This document shows positions 30,330 through 39,308 of a stretch of DNA of 45,307 nt, in pieces. The translations under genes were made by a program, and so were the position numbers. The notes under the pieces are model-generated. The model was given only the letters and a program-made list of their open reading frames with translations, was not told the origin of the DNA and made no database searches. Positions within the stretch are counted from its first letter, which is position 1, and every line of letters starts with the position of its first letter. This stretch comes from Pinguiococcus pyrenoidosus (Eukaryota; Sar; Pinguiophyceae; Pinguiochrysidales; Pinguiochrysidaceae): NCBI GenBank assembly GCA_019677205.1, contig JAAMXY010000370.1, positions 1 to 45,307 of the forward strand, written 5' to 3'.

Positions 30330-32299
30330 ATGGACATGAGTGACGTCTCGCAGCGCCAGAAGAAGCGAGCGAAGCGACGGAGGCCAGTGGCGGATGCGGA
30401 CTTCAAGGGCTTCGTGCGTGAGGAGCCGCGCTGGGTACCTCCGGAGGTCCATCTCCGGACCAGAAGGGCTTTGCTGACGCTGAAAGAGCTTGGGTACTAC
30501 ATCTACGATGTCACGCAGCCCCTGGGGCTATTTTCAGAGCTCAAGCGCACCTTTGTGTCGCGGATCCTCGTGGGGAAGGAGGGCTACACCTACAAATATC
30601 TCAATCTGCGGATGTTCGGGATCCCGTTCGAAGGCGCAGCGCTGGACAGTCACCCCAACTCGCGCCTGAGGGAGGCTCTAAGGTGCCTCAAGCGACTGAA
30701 CTCGACGCTACGCAGGCGCGCGGAGGAGCTGCGTGCGCAGCGGGGATTGGGCGAGGAAGTCAGTGCGGACTTCAACGTGATTCTCATCAATCGGATGGGT
30801 TCCGAGGACGAGCGCGACGAACTGCAGCGAAAGCGGAGCCTGAAAAGAGACGCGGAGCTGGGCAATGCCAGAGTCCGAGTCAGCTGGCACGCAGATTCGT
30901 CCCTTGTGCACTTCTCGACCATCGCCGTTTATCATCTGCTCAACCCCGAGGACGAGGTCTCGCCGCAGAAGGCGAACCAGAGGGACTACCACTGGAAAGT
31001 GGCCTTGCGGAGGCAGATCGACGCTGAGGGACCACATGCTGGTCGGTCACGCAGGGCGGGGAACGAGGACCTCAGCGGAGGAACCCGACCGCGAACGGCT
31101 AGCTTGGGCCCTTCCGGCAGCACGTATTACATGCTCGGCGATTTCAATCACCACCACCAGCATGCGGTGCTGGCCGGAGCCTGCGAGAGAATCTCGACAA
31201 CGCATCGGGTGGGCAGGAGCGAAGGTCACCAGGCCCAGCTGGTGATTGACGCGGCAAGGAAAGTGTTGGCAACCCCCAAAAAGTGCCTAAAGCAATGGTA
31301 CGTGGATTGCTGCACGATCTTGCTCTCGGTGCCCTGCCGCGGCCTTCCAATTGCTTTCCAAGTGCTGCCCAATTGCTTTCCAAGTGCTGCCCAATTGCTC
31401 CTTCATTGTGCGCTCCCAAGACATAAACCTCGCCCGCGCATTCCAGGGCCAGGGAGAGCCGCATGCTCGATGAGGTCGAGTTTGAGTGGCTGCGACAGTG
31501 GTGCGTCCTTGGGCTCTCGTGTGTCTCCGCGCCGGTAACGTGTGCACGGAGGTTGACATTCCCGCTTGCTAGGTACATCCAGGGAGCACAGCACGCGGAG
31601 CAACGCCTGCCATTTTGGGGGAAGTACATCGAAGAGTTGGAAGCGATCTGGAGAGACTTGGAGGACAAGGAGGCGCTGAAGGTTGGGATGCTGCGCAATG
31701 CGTCACGAGTGATCCGAGGGCGACGTCAGCAGGGGGCGTTGGCCAGCTTCTCCAGGCGCGAACGCAAGCATGCGGAAGCGGTTGATCAAATGGGAGGCTC
31801 CAAAGCTTTTGCGCAGATGGAAGAGATCCTGCGCGCGCGACAGCGCAAGAGAGACGGCTGGGCCGCCAGGGCGGCGGACAAGCTATGGGAAGCACTGCCA
31901 GAAGAGATGCGACCTCTGCCGCTGCTCTTTCTGCAGCGAGGCGAAGGAGGAAACGACGGGCGTCAATCGGCTTCCGAGGAGGCACGGGAGCCACCTTGCC
32001 TGCCGATCTCTCTGGCAGAAACGATCCAAGCCATCCAGGAGCAGCGGATCACGTACGAAGCATCTGAAGCGTCCTCCATTTCCACCAAAACCGCTTCAAG
32101 GACTCCAAAGGTTCCAAAGGCCACAAAGGTTCCAAAGGTTCCAAAGGTTGCCAAGGTTCCGAAGGTTCCGAAGGTTCCGAAGGTTCCAAAGGTTCCAAAG
32201 GTTCCAAAGACTCCAAAGACTCCAAAGCCTCCGAAGACTCCAGAGACTCTTCCGGCTACGGGGCGGAAAGCAACCAAAAAGAGGAAGCGGGGAAGATAA
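30330..32299 (+). CDS. FTO: FTO-like RNA m6A demethylase with KVP-repeat tail
   Basis: Fe(II)/2-oxoglutarate dioxygenase; vertebrate FTO removes N6-methyladenosine and m6Am from RNA. Three exons: 30330-31297, 31447-31500, 31573-32299; introns of 149 and 72 bp, both phase 2; 582 aa. Family features: FNVILINRMGSEDERDELQR, metal site HxD in VSWHADSSLVHFSTIAVYHL (about residue 187), SGSTYYMLGDFNHHHQHAVL, and the distal His and Arg in ERISTTHRV (about 290). The helical C-terminal domain continues with DEVEFEWLRQWYIQGAQHAE and YIEELEAIWRDLE. After about residue 530 the protein gains a tail of about 14 KVP/KTP units ending in KKRKRGR, a likely nuclear signal. FTO has a patchy distribution, known from vertebrates and marine algae. 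The tail is absent from the animal proteins I know. Confidence 0.93.
31348..31399. repeat. 22-bp direct repeat inside FTO intron 1
   Basis: Two full copies of caattgctttccaagtgctg (plus cc) and a third partial copy lie within the first intron of the FTO-like gene. It explains why this intron (149 bp) is longer than its neighbours. Confidence 0.8.
32108..32243 (+). repeat. 9-bp coding repeat for KVP/KTP tail
   Basis: About 14 copies of aaggttccn (aag gtt cc) encode Lys-Val-Pro units at the end of the FTO-like protein; the last few read aagactcca (KTP). The repeat keeps frame, so copy number can change without breaking the protein. Confidence 0.9.
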
Positions 32300-32844
32300 G
32301 AACAATGGCTCTGCTTGCGTCTTCTTGCATCGTTAAGCACGTCCTTGTGAATCCAAGAAATGCTTGAAAGATGAAAGAATGGAACTGGAAGATCGCAATC
32401 CACCATCTCACGATCTCTCCCTTTAGGTAGTACCCTGAGGTAGCCGATTAGTACCGCAAGGATTCGTACTCTAGTTCTCACATACCTACCCAATGTCTTT
32501 CTCCAAATGATTGACCGATAAACAAATTCAGTTGTCGTTTCCAAGCCAATCGTGGGAGGCCTTTACAGTGTGATTCCAGTTGACGCTACTTTTAAGCAGG
32601 ATAGCTGGAATCTGCGCGGATGAGCGGGCAGAAGCTTTTCCCTCCCGAGCGCCGCAACAAGCCAAGTTGCGACGCCATTTCCTCTTCGTGCCCCCCCCCA
32701 CCTCACCTGCAGAGACGCCTTCTGTCTCTACAGCGAAAATTCACGAGAGGGACGAGTGTCGGAGACGTTCAGTTACTGCTGCTCCAAAATTCTGAACTCG
32801 GAAGTCGGGAGGATCTGTTCGTGCCTGCCTCACTGCTTTAGAAC
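32300..32844. other. Intergenic, no gene supported
   Basis: Gap between the FTO-like and exostosin genes on the same strand. Contains an AT-richer part around 32340-32560 with repeated ggtag/gtacc motifs (32425-32460) and a C-run (32692-32700). No open frame of note. Confidence 0.5.
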
Positions 32845-33065
32845 ATGTCTCGGAACGCGTCGCGCGCGCAGCTGCCATGGGTTCTGCTGTGCGGCATGAT
32901 TTTCCTGTTCCTGTGGTACCAGTGGCCGGGAAAGGGAGAACCGGAATACAGCGCGGATGCTGGATCTTATCCAACGGCGCCTCAGCAGCAAGCACAACAG
33001 CAACAACCACAACCACCACCAACACCAGCAGCAGCAGCACCACTACCACCACCACAACAGCAGCA

Positions 33066-33100
<35 letters not shown>

Positions 33101-34943
33101 CAGAACCTGCTTTTCCTGCTCCCGTCGCGGCGGATCCGGGTATGATCGCTTTGGACCCGGTGAAGAATTATGCGCCGCCACCCGCGGTTTCGGAAGTTGA
33201 CACGGCGCTGCCGCCTCCAGGAGCTGCGTTCGCCCCGGATACTCCGCCGGCTCCTGTGTCGAACGTCGGTGGCCTGGCGCCGCCGCCGCCGGAGAGTACA
33301 GCGCCCTTTGGAACGGCCATCCAGAGCGATCCCGTTCCGAGCACCCCACTGCAGCCAGAGCTTATGGGAGCGCCGCCTGCACAGGGTGCGTCGCCGGTCG
33401 CTCCCGCTCGGGCTTCTCCGGAACGCCCGCCGCATGTCCGACCGCAGTACGAGGTTCTGGCAGGCGAGCGCACCATCGGCGAGCCGATGCCCATGGATCC
33501 CATGGAGTTCGCCCGGGAGTGCGTGCAGATGCAAGGTGATGACTGGGAGGCTCGGCGAATGCGCCGTCGCTGTCACAAAGACAAACGCTAACCGAAGCAA
33601 GCTTGTAGGAGACACGCCGTCCTTCAGCTATCCCGCGGACGCCAAGGAGCACTTCCTGGACCTCCACCAGAAGTATGCACAGCTGCGCGGCTCGTTTGAG
33701 ATCGCGGCGAACCAACCGCTGTGGACGGGAATCGAGACGATCTTTACCCTGCCAAACCTCCTGCGGCTCTCCGGACACGCGAGCTTGGATGGCATCGAGC
33801 TCAAGGACGCGTTCGGCGTGTATGTGCCGCTTTTCTTCGAGTGGACCCTGCTTCATGAGTAAGTCTTTCGACGCCAATCCCCATGCCCGCAGGCGGCGGA
33901 CGCCAGGCCCTGACCGTTCCCGAATCCTGCCCTGCCTGCTAGGTTGGCGAAAGACCACGAAGAGCATCCCCTTGGTCACTATCCGCGATCCTTCCTCACC
34001 TTCCTCCGCGAGAATCTCCGCAAGGATGTGCTGTACATCACCGCTGCCCACCCGGACGAGGGAATAGCAGGCCACTGCGAGGTACAGCAGGGATGGATGG
34101 ATGTGGTGCAATTTGGCCCTCGGCGTGGAGCCATCTCACGGTCTGCTTCGGCCTCGACTGCTGCTGTATGCCTCTAGATTTCCTTGAAGACGTTCCCGAA
34201 CCTGATCGTGCTGAGCGCCGGAGGCTTCGGACAGATCCCCGTCCCGGACCTGCCGGAAGAGCAGCAGCTGGGAATCAACACGATCCCAATGGCGGAACGA
34301 ACCTACCTCGCCTCCTTCACCGGCGGAATCAAGTTGTCAGCCAGATACGCAAGGAAGAAGATGATCGGCCTGCTCGGCAGGTGCAACAAGAAGCTCGACG
34401 CGAAGGTCGTGGAGTACGACAACGAACCGGAGTGGCCGGCGACTCGGGCGCAAAGCAAGCTTCACATGTCACCGCGGGGAGATGGACGGAGGTCTCATGC
34501 TCTGCTGAATCTGATCCGAGGTATGTCCAGCGCCTCCGTGGACGGTGGCGCCCAGATGGCTCCTCATGGCCCGTCGCCTTCTCTGTGATCTTGTAGATGG
34601 GTCCATTCCGGTGCATGTGTATTCCGACGTCCCCTTCGTTCCGTACAAGACGCTGTTTGAGCAGGAGATCGGATACACGGTCCTGATTGAGGATACGTAC
34701 TACTTCATGACCTTCGCGCAGTACTGGAGCGACGAGGACCTTGCCAGGAAGGAGGAGAAGATCCGGAGCTACGCGCCGACGCACTTCACCCCGGACGCGA
34801 TCGGGAGACAGATCTTGGGACTCATGACCGGAAAGGGGACCCATCTAGAGTGCATGCCGATGCCAGAATCAATTCGCGACGGGCGCAACCAAATGTCTAC
34901 ACCCGGTGTTACTGAGGAGATGTATCCCGTAGAGTGCCATTAA
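32845..34943 (+). CDS. Exostosin-family (GT47) Golgi glycosyltransferase
   Basis: Type II membrane glycosyltransferase; the family elongates or decorates cell-surface polysaccharides (heparan, xyloglucan, pectin and others). Five exons: 32845-33535, 33609-33858, 33943-34081, 34178-34520, 34597-34943; introns of 73, 84, 96 and 76 bp; 589 aa. A cytosolic tail MSRNASRAQLP precedes the membrane anchor WVLLCGMIFLFLWYQW. A long Gln/Pro/Ala-rich stem follows, with a run of about 10 Gln encoded by (CAG)n at 33069-33100. The catalytic part has FFEWTLLHELAKDHEEHPLG, LKTFPNLIVLSAGGFGQIPV, RTYLASFTGGIK and LHMSPRGDGRRSHALLNLIR. It continues with DGSIPVHVYSDVPFVPYKTL, the usual exostosin nucleotide-sugar region. 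Spliced frames are continuous. Its stop is 56 bases from the stop of the convergent sulfotransferase 2. Acceptor and donor sugars are unknown. Confidence 0.85.
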
Positions 34944-34999
34944 GTAGTTTGTAGCGCGAAGCTTCGACACCAACAGAACACTCAAAGTTGCATACTTGA

Positions 35000-36724
35000 T
35001 CAGGATTGGCAGCCGTAGTCCCACCCCGTCCGCTGGGAGATCGTCGGGCATTCTGTCCAGTCTTTCATGATCATCTCCACGTCGTCTTGAAGCATCGCGC
35101 GATACTTGGTGATCTGATACTCGCCTTCTGCGTGCTCAGATGTCTTCTTGTCCTTCTCGCTGAAGAACTTGTTGTCATTCGTGTTGATCTTCTTCTCGGC
35201 AACCTCGACCATCCCTTCGTACTGCTGCAGCGTGGTTCCCAGGTAGGAGCCCAACGAGCTGCTGAGGCGGCTCCAGAACCCGTCAAGGTCCTGCTCCCGG
35301 TGCTCCACCGCAAGCAGAAGGACGTCGCCTGGCGTCTGCGAAAGCCTGTCGATATGGAGCAGCTCCCTCCCGAAGTACTGAGCAATGTCGGCTTCCTGCG
35401 GAATCCGCCGAGGGAGCAAAGAATTCGATTGCTCAACCTTGCCCAGCATGAAGAGCTCGTGGAACAGCTCGGGGCTCCTGTAGTGCACGCCGACGCGAGT
35501 GGTCGGCGGACGCGCGCACTTCTCTTCCATCTCTGGCATGCAGAAGTAGTTCCAGCTGGACCAGATCGTTTCGGGGGCCCGACGCGTCAAGTAAAGCTTC
35601 ATCATCGAGGGTGCCTTGAAAAGGATGTGCAAGTCCTCGTACTCTGTGCGATGCGGAGGACCAGCAGCTGAGCTCCAGCAGGGAAAGGCAATGGCTGACG
35701 AGGGGGGAGGGTAGGCTCACCTTCCCAGCCAAGGCATCCGTTGAGGATGTATTGGCTCTCCGAAGCTTCCTTGGTCGCCGCGGCGAGATTGGTGATGAAC
35801 TCGGACCAGAGCCGAAATCTGCCCCGCCCAAGGCAAAGCTCCTTCGGCTGGCATCCGACAAACTTCTCGTGCTTCTCGAGCAGGTACCACAGCGCAGTCG
35901 TGCCCGTCTTGATGTGTCCAGTGATGACCACCGCAGGCAAACAGAACATCGCGGTGTCCGCGGCGGCCGCCTCGTCGAACGGCTTCTCCGCATTCGCGAA
36001 GGACGATCCCCGGAACTGCTTGGCCTCGTAGCAGTCGTGGCGCGGCCTGAGAAGATGTTGCGCGGGTACATCCGGGTAAATCGTGTGCTTGCATGGCTTT
36101 ACACAACATCTCTCATGTTGTCTGTTCCATTGTGGCGGCTGCTTGTCGGAAACTGCGTTCGCCGCGTTGCTTACTTGGTGGACGCGTCCAGTCGCCGCAG
36201 CGCCACTCGCTCCTGCCGGTCTCGGCCAACCACGACCCAGCTTCCATCGCTCCGAGTGTCCGTGGCCATGAAGGTGCCCTTGTATTTCAGCTCCACCTTC
36301 TCGCGTTGCGCGGCGGAGGCCAAAAGCATGGTCAGTCCGTCAAGAGTTCTGCGGTACATCTCACGCTGCTCACTCTGCCACGCACCTGTGCCGTGGGCCC
36401 GCAGGCCTCGGCCACCTCTCTGCGGACATTCTCACAGGCCGCCAGCGACGAAGAGAACTCCTGCCAAGGCCGGTACCGCAGGAGATGCTCGTTGGACACC
36501 TTGCTCCAATCTCCGAAACGGAGGACCATTCGCTTGTCTGAACATGTGCTCTCAGGACGGATCCTCAGCAGGCAGAAGTCCTCTTCTTCGCTGCGCGAGG
36601 GCAATTCCACCTCGTCTCCATCGGTCGCATGCTTGTCAAACGCGAGCGGCTGTCCTGCGGACACTTCCCGAGGCCTGACGCACGACGCCGCCAACACCAC
36701 CAAAGCTTTCCATAGACGACTCAT
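35000..36724 (-). CDS. Secretory-pathway sulfotransferase 2, two-domain
   Basis: Paralogue of the gene at 2096-3614. Four exons: 36724-36386, 36296-36175, 36046-35721, 35643-35000; introns of 89, 128 and 77 bp in phases 0, 2 and 1; 476 aa. The signal peptide is MSRLWKALVVLAASCVRPRE. The N-terminal domain includes EEDFCLLRIRPESTC, ACENVRREVAEACGPTAQ and YKGTFMATDTRSDGSWVVVG, aligning closely with sulfotransferase 1. The catalytic domain has the PAPS loop GHIKTGTTALWYLL, the 3'-phosphate motif LTRRAPETIWSSWNYF, VHYRSPELFHELF and the end TGWDYGCQS. The middle intron matches the single intron of sulfotransferase 1 in place, phase and size; the other two are missing there. It is convergent with the exostosin gene, consistent with a shared glycan role, although adjacency alone is weak evidence in eukaryotes. 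Confidence 0.88.
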
Positions 36725-37115
36725 TCTGCAGGACAAGTGGATGAAAGCTTTTCCAACGCGTCTGCATCGTCCATAAGGCCACTCAGAAGGCACACATCTG
36801 GAACACAGGCGCCAACAACCGCCACCCAAAGGAGCGACATCGGGTCTTAAGGTCTGGACACCACCACTCTTCCGGTTCACGGAATTCTGCGGAGCTGACG
36901 TGTTGTTACTTTCATAGAAAATGCTTACATCTGTCCAAATGTCGATGAAATTGAAAGCGCTCTCAAAGCATTTCGCTGAACAGCGCGGGACAGACGGACA
37001 AGGCGGCGGAACTTTCCTGGTTTCCCATCGATTTGGAGTTTGGCGCCTCTTCCTCTCCGCAGAGCGCAGCGCAGGCGAATGCAGTACAGTACAGAACAGC
37101 ACTCCGAGCTTTGAA
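36725..37115. other. Divergent intergenic region
   Basis: Upstream of both sulfotransferase 2 (-) and the ferredoxin reductase (+). It should hold both promoters. No convincing TATA box; a short gtacagtacagaac repeat lies just before the reductase start. The open frame here on the minus strand is the upstream extension of the first sulfotransferase exon. Confidence 0.4.
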
Positions 37116-39305
37116 ATGGCTTTGGCGGCGTCGATGAACAGTCTGCGCCGAGTTTGTATTGTGGGCAGTGGCCCCAGTGGCTTCTACGCCGCCAAATATC
37201 TCCTTCGAGTCGCTCCCGCCGCTCACGTAAGCCACCTCTCCCTTCCTTGTGGTCTCGTTCATCAACTTGCCAGCTCTGACGCCCCTTTGAATGCAAAGGT
37301 ACACATGCTCGATCGCTTGGTGACTCCCTTTGGCCTCGTGCGTAGCGGAGTGGCTCCCGATCACCCCGAGGTGAAGGCGGTTCAGGTACTCCCAAGGCTC
37401 TCTCGGGGCCCTTCGACCAGCGACTCGGAGTTCTTCCACGATTGCTGCTGCTGCTGCTGTCGCTCATAACTGATGATAATCGTTGTGTGTGTGTGTGTGT
37501 GTGTGTGTCCAAGAACGACTTCACCGACGTGGTTCACGCCAATCGGGAGCGCTTTCGCTTCTTCGGCAACGTCGAGGTCGGCAAGGATGTTCAGCTTCCG
37601 CAGCTGGAGGGCAGCTACGACGCTGTCATCTGCGCTTATGGGGCTGGCGATGACGCCACCATGGGCATCCCTGGCGAGCAGGTCATGTGCGACGGATCAA
37701 CGTAGCTGCTTCTTTCCAACGACTCACTCTGTGGAACCCCCTTAGGGCGACGGCGTCCTGTCGGCAAGGGCCTTTGTCAACTGGTACAATGGGCATCCCG
37801 AGTACAGCTGGATCGGTGACAAAGTAGATCAGGCGTTGCAACGGAGCAACAAGGTGCTGCACGATTGCTGCGGGACGCATGATTTGCATGCTTTTGGGGG
37901 GAGGGGGGGGGGAAACGAGGACCGGAAGGGTGGCGCTGGCGGTGCAAAGGGCCTCGCGGAGCTTACCATCCACATCTTCAGGCTATTGTTGTTGGGAACG
38001 GGAATGTCGCACTCGATTGTGCACGGATTCTGTGCAAGGTGAGTCTCTCCTGACTTCTCACTTCCCAAAGAAGAAGAAGAAGAAAAAGAAGAAGAAAGGA
38101 TAAGGAAAGGGAAAAGGGAAGGAGAAGGAAAAGGAAAGGGAAAACACTAAACGAGAGATGCTGCTCTGAATGGGTGTTGCGATTGTTGTTGCGGCGCGGC
38201 CAGGACCCCAGCGAACTGGAAGGCTCGGACATTTCCCAGCATGCCGAGGACGTTTTGCAAAAGTATCAGCCGGTGAAGGACGTTTTCGTTCTTGGGAGAC
38301 GCGGGGCGGTCCAGGCCGCCTTCACGATCAAGGAGCTGCGCGAGCTCACCAGACTCAAGCGAGCGGCGTGCGTCGTAGATCCTGACGATGTCGCGCGGAG
38401 CATGACGGATGCGTCAAAGGTAGGCGTCGTCTCGAAGGAACCAAGGCTGTCCTCGCACCACCAACGGAAAGCAACCTAGGAAGAAGCCGCTGCGACAAGA
38501 GCCCGAAAAAGGCTCACGCAGCTCCTCGAGGACATCTCCGCGGGCAAAGCGAAAGACATGACTCATCCGGAAGATGTCGAGGCTCGATGCCATCTCAAGT
38601 TTCTCGTGCAGCCCTCTGAGGTGCTGCTGGAGAATGGCGTTGCCAAGGGCCTGCGGGTCGCCAGGACGAAGCTTGAAGGACCCCCGAACGCGCAGAAAGC
38701 TGTCGTGCAGGACGGCTTTGAGGAGATCGAGGCAGGCTTGATCCTGCGATCAATAGGATATCGCTCGGAGGCTCTTCCCGAGCTGCCGTTTGAGCACAAC
38801 CGGGGAATTGCGGCTCACGAGGGCGGCAGGTACCATACCAATGGCTCCCTGTGTCTTTCCTCCCGGTTGGGGGAGAGCAGTTGCGGCAGCGGCCCTGACT
38901 GACGGTTTGGACTGGCGCAACATCGTAGATGCCGACCGGGCCTGTACGTCGCAGGATGGCTGAAGAGAGGTCCGCAAGGAATCATCGGCACAAACATTAG
39001 CGACGCCAAGGATACCGTCGATCGGATCATGGAAGATGTCGCGAGCGGTGCCATTGGTGGGCCGGCGTCTGAAGAGCCTCCGGAAATACCGGAGGCCCTG
39101 AATGCCGCTTCTGTTGTGTCGTGGGAGGCATGGGAGAAGGTGCAGGAGCCGGAGGCCGTTGTCTTCCTCCCATTGCAATTCTGATTGCTGCTCTTGTCGG
39201 CAGGTGAATCAAGAAGAGGAGGCGCGTGGAGCGCCCAAGGGAAAGCCTCGAGAGAAGATCGTGGACGCGGAAGCGCTGCTCAGAACCGCAGAAGTACTGA
39301 CGTAG
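37116..39305 (+). CDS. FDXR: Adrenodoxin/ferredoxin reductase, mitochondrial type
   Basis: FAD enzyme passing electrons from NADPH to mitochondrial ferredoxin, needed for Fe-S cluster and heme-related biosynthesis (yeast Arh1). Nine exons: 37116-37226, 37299-37385, 37514-37681, 37746-37823, 37982-38038, 38204-38419, 38480-38829, 38929-39139, 39204-39305; 459 aa; all GT-AG. FAD-binding [18 protein letters not shown] starts at about residue 12. [20 protein letters not shown], the NADPH Rossmann motif [35 protein letters not shown] and the C-terminal [20 protein letters not shown] are all in order. The N-terminus is short, so mitochondrial import is likely but weakly shown. Introns 1 and 2 carry little sequence, intron 2 contains a (GT)n run and intron 5 a purine run. 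The stop codon is 3 bases from that of the opposite ankyrin gene. Confidence 0.93.
37483..37508. repeat. (GT)n microsatellite in intron 2
   Basis: About 13 GT dinucleotides sit just before the acceptor of the second intron of the ferredoxin reductase gene, where a pyrimidine tract would be expected. The exon downstream is clearly coding, so splicing must tolerate it. Confidence 0.9.
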
Positions 39306-39308
39306 TGT

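Noticed and set aside
36332-36385. Continuous reading through the first sulfotransferase 2 exon to a stop
   Set aside because: Reading on loses the conserved YKG motif; an 89-bp phase-0 intron restores full alignment with the paralogue.
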